From positions 1-16,933 of the forward strand of contig CAZXHL010000055.1 in NCBI GenBank assembly GCA_964640545.1: 16,933 bases of DNA. Direction: 5' to 3'. Both the position numbers and the translations under genes were made by a program. Positions 14,123 to 16,933 of the stretch are shown in pieces. Each line of letters opens with the position of its first letter. Positions within the stretch are counted from its first letter, which is position 1. The notes below the pieces were generated by a model that was not told the DNA's origin, made no database searches, and saw nothing but the letters and a program-made list of their open reading frames with translations. Source of the stretch: JBGSZX01 sp964640545 (GTDB lineage: Bacteria; Bdellovibrionota; UBA2428).

Positions 14123-14422
14123 ATGACAAATTCGACTTCTCATTCAGAATCCGAAGTAGGTGGAATCGCTGTTGCGACGGTGGTCTTCTTGGTTGGAATG
14201 GTGCTTTTAGGCTCATTGATTTACGGCTGGTCTAAGCCAATTGAGCGTCCAGAAACGAAAAGCTTTGCGAGCCGAGTGCTTGATCGCCAAGCGGGCCAGT
14301 CAGGAGCTGCTCTCGGTGTTGCCAATAGTGCTGTGAATAGTGCGGGTGATGCGGAAATGTCTGGAGCTTCAGACGCCGAGCCTGCTGCTGAAGCTGCTAA
14401 TGAAGAAGAATCTTGGGATTGA
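14123..14422 (+). CDS. small single-pass membrane protein with acidic, Ala-rich tail
   Basis: No family is recognised for this 99-residue protein. Residues 1-12 are polar (Ser/Thr/Glu), residues 13-34 form one strong membrane helix (GIAVATVVFLVGMVLLGSLIY), and residues 35-99 are soluble. The tail is rich in Ala, Ser, Gly and Glu, ends in EEESWD, and is predicted to be largely disordered. With no cleavage motif after the helix it is probably a membrane-anchored protein. It lies 31 bp after the M24 peptidase gene and could be cotranscribed with it, although a promoter-like sequence sits just before its ATG. Base composition and codon use look like the neighbours, so I take it as a real gene despite its size. 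Confidence 0.6.
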   Translation: MTNSTSHSESEVGGIAVATVVFLVGMVLLGSLIYGWSKPIERPETKSFASRVLDRQAGQSGAALGVANSAVNSAGDAEMSGASDAEPAAEAANEEESWD

Positions 14423-14455
14423 ACTTAAGAACCTTCAATCTCATCAATTTTCGCA

Positions 14456-14492
14456 TTAACCGTTACCTTTAGTTTTTTGGGTTAAATTTTTT
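14456..14492 (+). terminator. possible terminator after the small membrane protein gene
   Basis: TTAACC (14456-14461) and GGTTAA (14480-14485) can pair around an 18-nt loop, followed by a run of six T (14487-14492). The stem is short and the loop long, so efficiency is doubtful. It sits between two transcription units in the same direction. Confidence 0.3.
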
Positions 14493-14567
14493 CGATTTAA
14501 AATCCTCAAAGTTAGCATCTTTCCTTGCGCCGATGGCATTGATCGCCTAGACAGCGCTTTATAGACT

Positions 14568-15512
14568 ATGTGCCGCTTCTACAAAGTCATATTTGCGTTT
14601 ATGTTTTTTCTAGCTCCGCAGTGGGGAAGGGCCAACTTTCCCGAGCGACCTATAGAGATTGTGGTCTATACGAACCCCGGTGGTGCGATTGATGTTTTTG
14701 CCCGCAAGTTTCAGAAAGTAGCATCCAAATATACCTCAGCTACATTTGTTGTTGTGAATAAGGTCGGTGCTGGTGGCTTGATCGCCATGAAGCATATCGC
14801 AAGAGCTCGGCATTCAGATTATATGATTGGTGCCATTACGAAATCTGTTTTGGGGAAGATTGCTAGTAGCTCTTCGGGCATTGATTTGAATCAATATCAT
14901 TGGCTAGCCTCTATGGATTCCGATCCAGAGGCGATTATTGTTAATTCAGAAAGCTCCATTTCAACATGGGATGCGATGGTAAAAGATGCGAAAGATCGTC
15001 CCGGGGAGCAACTTTGGGTTGGGCCAGCCAGTGGAGGAAACGATCACATCATGGCCACAAAGCTTTGGAAAGAGTTAGGCATCAAAGCAAAGTGGATACC
15101 CTATACAAGTGGTGGCAAGGCGATGGCCGCTTTGATGGGGCAGCAGGGGGTCGTGTATGTTGGCAATCCTTCAGATGTCTTAGGTAAGGGCTTGCTCAAA
15201 ATTGTAGCCATTTCCTCTCCGAAGAGATTGACGAAGAAGTTTAAGGATGTGCCAACGCTCAAGGAGCTTGGGGTGAGCGGATTGGATCAAGAAATTATTT
15301 GGAGAGGTTTCATTGCTTCCAAGAAAATGAAGCCTGAGGCGATAAAGTTTTATAACGATCTTTTAGAAAAGGTAAACAAAGACCCCGAATGGATTCGTGG
15401 CATTGAAGATGGTGGTGCCAGAGCAGATTTGATTCTAGGTCAGCCTTTTAAAGACCTCGCCGAAAAAGATCTTGCAGAGTTTAAAGAAGCTCTCAAAAAT
15501 TTATCGCTATGA
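14568..15512 (+). CDS. tctC: TctC/Bug-type periplasmic substrate-binding protein of a tripartite tricarboxylate transporter
   Basis: This 314-residue extracytoplasmic receptor captures a small organic acid and delivers it to the TctAB permease. It has a signal peptide (about 1-22, FAFMFFLAPQWGRA) and the Bug-family opening FPERPIEIVVYTNPGGAIDVFAR, where the family has P-x-x-P-hxhhVPxxPGGxxDxxAR. The ligand loop VVNKVGAGGLIAMKHIA and the second-lobe WVGPASGGNDHIMATKLW and YTSGGKAMAALMG also fit. It heads the operon; its stop overlaps the tctB start (ATGA). The ligand is not predictable. The ATG is directly preceded by TAGACT with TTGATC 17 bp upstream, a promoter-like pair too close to the ATG for the usual geometry; a downstream ATG at 14601 would break the signal peptide. 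There is no clear Shine-Dalgarno. Confidence 0.9.
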   Translation: MCRFYKVIFAFMFFLAPQWGRANFPERPIEIVVYTNPGGAIDVFARKFQKVASKYTSATFVVVNKVGAGGLIAMKHIARARHSDYMIGAITKSVLGKIASSSSGIDLNQYHWLASMDSDPEAIIVNSESSISTWDAMVKDAKDRPGEQLWVGPASGGNDHIMATKLWKELGIKAKWIPYTSGGKAMAALMGQQGVVYVGNPSDVLGKGLLKIVAISSPKRLTKKFKDVPTLKELGVSGLDQEIIWRGFIASKKMKPEAIKFYNDLLEKVNKDPEWIRGIEDGGARADLILGQPFKDLAEKDLAEFKEALKNLSL

Positions 15513-16006
15513 ACCTAGGAACTAAGCGAAGAATGAAGGGCGAGGGATTGTTGCTTTGTTCTTTGTTTGTGGTGAGCTTCTCACTTTTGGGTTATTCTTT
15601 CTGGACGTCAATTGGAGCTAATGAGGCCATGTATTGGCCACGTTTTGTTTTGGCCCTAATGGTTTTCTTCGTGCTATTGCAGGGCTTTAGTCATCTAAGA
15701 TTAGCTAAAGCTTTGGGAGCTGCTAAAGCTTTGAATGAAGATCGCAATGTGGCTGGTCTGCCTTTGCGCGTGTCGAAGCTTCTCGCCTTTGCTTTACTAC
15801 TGCTTTGCTTTTACTTCTCAATTGGGTTTTTAGGTTTTTATGTTGCTTCAACCATGCTATTGGCCGGAGTTTTATTTCTTTTCGAGGTCAGACGACCCTT
15901 TCAATATATATTGTTACTTTCGTTTTGGCTTGGACTTCTAATTTTTGTTTTTGAGGGGGTGATGAGCTTGAGTTTTCCAGATTCAAGTTGGTCTGGTCTA
16001 TCATGA
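15509..16006 (+). CDS. tctB: TctB, small membrane subunit of the tripartite tricarboxylate transporter
   Basis: This 165-residue membrane protein has four predicted helices (about 11-31, 42-62, 90-110 with 111-128, and 133-153), the usual size and layout of TctB. It ends with VMSLSFPDSSW, corresponding to the Pro-containing end of the family. TctB shows little sequence conservation, so the call rests on the helices and on its place between tctC and tctA. Both junctions overlap by 4 bp (ATGA at 15509 and at 16003), implying translational coupling and balanced production. It would bind TctA in the inner membrane and help receive substrate from TctC. Confidence 0.85.
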   Translation: MNLGTKRRMKGEGLLLCSLFVVSFSLLGYSFWTSIGANEAMYWPRFVLALMVFFVLLQGFSHLRLAKALGAAKALNEDRNVAGLPLRVSKLLAFALLLLCFYFSIGFLGFYVASTMLLAGVLFLFEVRRPFQYILLLSFWLGLLIFVFEGVMSLSFPDSSWSGLS

Positions 16007-16933
16007 TTGAATCGCTAGTCGCTGGGTTTGTTGGGTTGGCAAGTATGCAACGGTTGATCCTTGTAGTGGCTGGCGTTGTTCTGGGGATTGTATTTGGGGC
16101 GATGCCGGGACTATCTCCATCAACATCTGTGGCCTTGCTTGTTCCTTTTTCCTATACCTTGGATCCGACATTGGCATTGGCTTTTTTGACTTGCATCTAT
16201 CTGGCGTCCAACTACGGGGGGTCGATCACGGCTGTGTTGATCAACACTCCGGGAACTCCTGCGAGTGCCGTAACGGCAATTGATGGTTACGCGCTTACTC
16301 AGCGAGGACAAGCGGCTAAGGCGATGGGGATGTCTTTGTGGGCATCGACGATAGGCGGAGTTGTTGGGGTCGTGATGTTGATTCTCTTTTCAAGTTCGTT
16401 GGCACAATTTGCTATACGATTTACGCCAGCCGATTATTTTGCGTTAGCTTTTTTTGGTCTTTCAACAATTGCGTCTCTGGGGCGGGGCAATGTTCTTAAG
16501 GCTCTTGTGGCTACAAGCCTCGGCTTGGCGATGAACACTGTTGGAATGGACCCGATTTCTGGCGTCAGTCGATTTACCTTTGGTTTTGATGAGCTTTATG
16601 ACGGATTTCAGTTGGTGCCTGTATTGATAGGGCTCTTTGCTGTAAGCGTCGTTTTTGAGCGTATAGCTGAAGGCTGGAGCAACCCACAGTTTGATGAAAA
16701 TGAAACTTCGACCTTCTCGGGGCGATTAGAGTTATGGAAAGCCAAACTAGTTTTGGCGATGTCTTCCGTGTTGGGCACTGTCGTCGGAGTTTTTCCAGGG
16801 GCTGGGTCAACAATTGCTTCATTTTTGAGCTACGACTTTGCTAAAAAATTGAGTAAGACTCCCGAAAAATTTGGGAATGGAAGTCTCGAGGGTATTGCGG
16901 CAAGTGAAAGTGCGAATAGTGCATCGGTCGGGG
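16003..16933 (+). CDS. tctA: TctA, large permease subunit of the tripartite tricarboxylate transporter, 3' end outside the window
   Basis: The open frame runs from the ATG at 16003 through the last base: about 310 of the roughly 500 residues of TctA. It is the ion-coupled channel-forming subunit with many membrane helices. Family patterns are strong: GIVFGAMPGLSPSTSVALLVPF near residue 30, then IYLASNYGGSITAVLINTPGTPASAVTAIDGYAL near 80-105. The second inverted copy reads GVFPGAGSTIASFLSYDFAKK (one residue beyond the quoted limit is omitted) and ends in PEKFGNGSLEGIAASESANSA. The start overlaps the tctB stop. It is the third gene of tctCBA; the transport energy source is the ion gradient, known for the family. 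Nothing unusual is seen in the visible part. Confidence 0.95.
   Translation, partial: MIESLVAGFVGLASMQRLILVVAGVVLGIVFGAMPGLSPSTSVALLVPFSYTLDPTLALAFLTCIYLASNYGGSITAVLINTPGTPASAVTAIDGYALTQRGQAAKAMGMSLWASTIGGVVGVVMLILFSSSLAQFAIRFTPADYFALAFFGLSTIASLGRGNVLKALVATSLGLAMNTVGMDPISGVSRFTFGFDELYDGFQLVPVLIGLFAVSVVFERIAEGWSNPQFDENETSTFSGRLELWKAKLVLAMSSVLGTVVGVFPGAGSTIASFLSYDFAKKLSKTPEKFGNGSLEGIAASESANSASVG

Noticed and set aside
1..16933. tRNA, rRNA, CRISPR arrays, insertion sequences, riboswitches
   Set aside because: I saw no cloverleaf, no spaced direct repeats, no transposase or terminal repeats, and no known riboswitch core in any gap; every gap is shorter than 240 bp.

Overview
The window looks like chromosomal DNA of a mid-GC, Gram-negative-type bacterium with compact genes on both strands. 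Signal peptides, a probable lipoprotein, an AmpG-type permease, an MscS channel and a TctC-type periplasmic receptor all point to a cell with a periplasm. No rRNA, tRNA or strict phylogenetic marker is present. A Bdellovibrionota-like (Bdellovibrio/Oligoflexia) origin is my impression from gene style only and is not demonstrated.

Layout. 1-1037 (-): AmpG-like MFS permease cut by the window edge. 1077-2080 (-): two small genes overlapping by 4 bp, a possible nucleotidyltransferase-fold protein followed by a protein with a ribbon-helix-helix-like C-terminus. An AT-rich promoter with a perfect 22-bp palindrome precedes them, so this is a candidate toxin-antitoxin-like module. 2181-3005 (-): SAM methyltransferase. 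3180-3551 (-): secreted EF-hand protein. 3782-4657 (+): AstE/AspA-type zinc deacylase. 4745-5923 (+): a secreted protein that I read as a divergent SelO-like pseudokinase. 5937-6191 (-): truncated YiiX-like papain-fold remnant. 6342-7757 (+): membrane-anchored phospholipase D/cardiolipin synthase-like enzyme. 7781-8368 (-): cysteine-rich secreted protein or lipoprotein. 8457-9527 (+): M42 metallo-aminopeptidase. 9575-13255 (-): arfB, an mscS-type channel and tex in one direction. 13333-14091 (+): M24 peptidase with a four-copy 12-bp tandem repeat. 14123-14422 (+): small single-pass membrane protein. 14568-16933 (+): tctC-tctB-tctA, a tripartite tricarboxylate transporter operon with ATGA overlaps, cut inside tctA.

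Regulation. Many genes have no Shine-Dalgarno sequence. Instead a TANNNT-type -10 hexamer sits only 6-8 nt before the start codon, often with a TTGnnn -35 box 16-17 bp further upstream. I count eight such starts (1037, 2080, 3005, 6342, 8368, 9991, 10876, 14123). This suggests common leaderless transcription alongside a second class of genes with normal Shine-Dalgarno sites (for example 1604, 3551, 3782, 8457, 13333).

The best candidates for something new are the secreted SelO-like protein, the palindrome-controlled two-gene module and the leaderless promoter architecture. Housekeeping functions (tex, arfB, mscS, M42, tctCBA) are otherwise ordinary.
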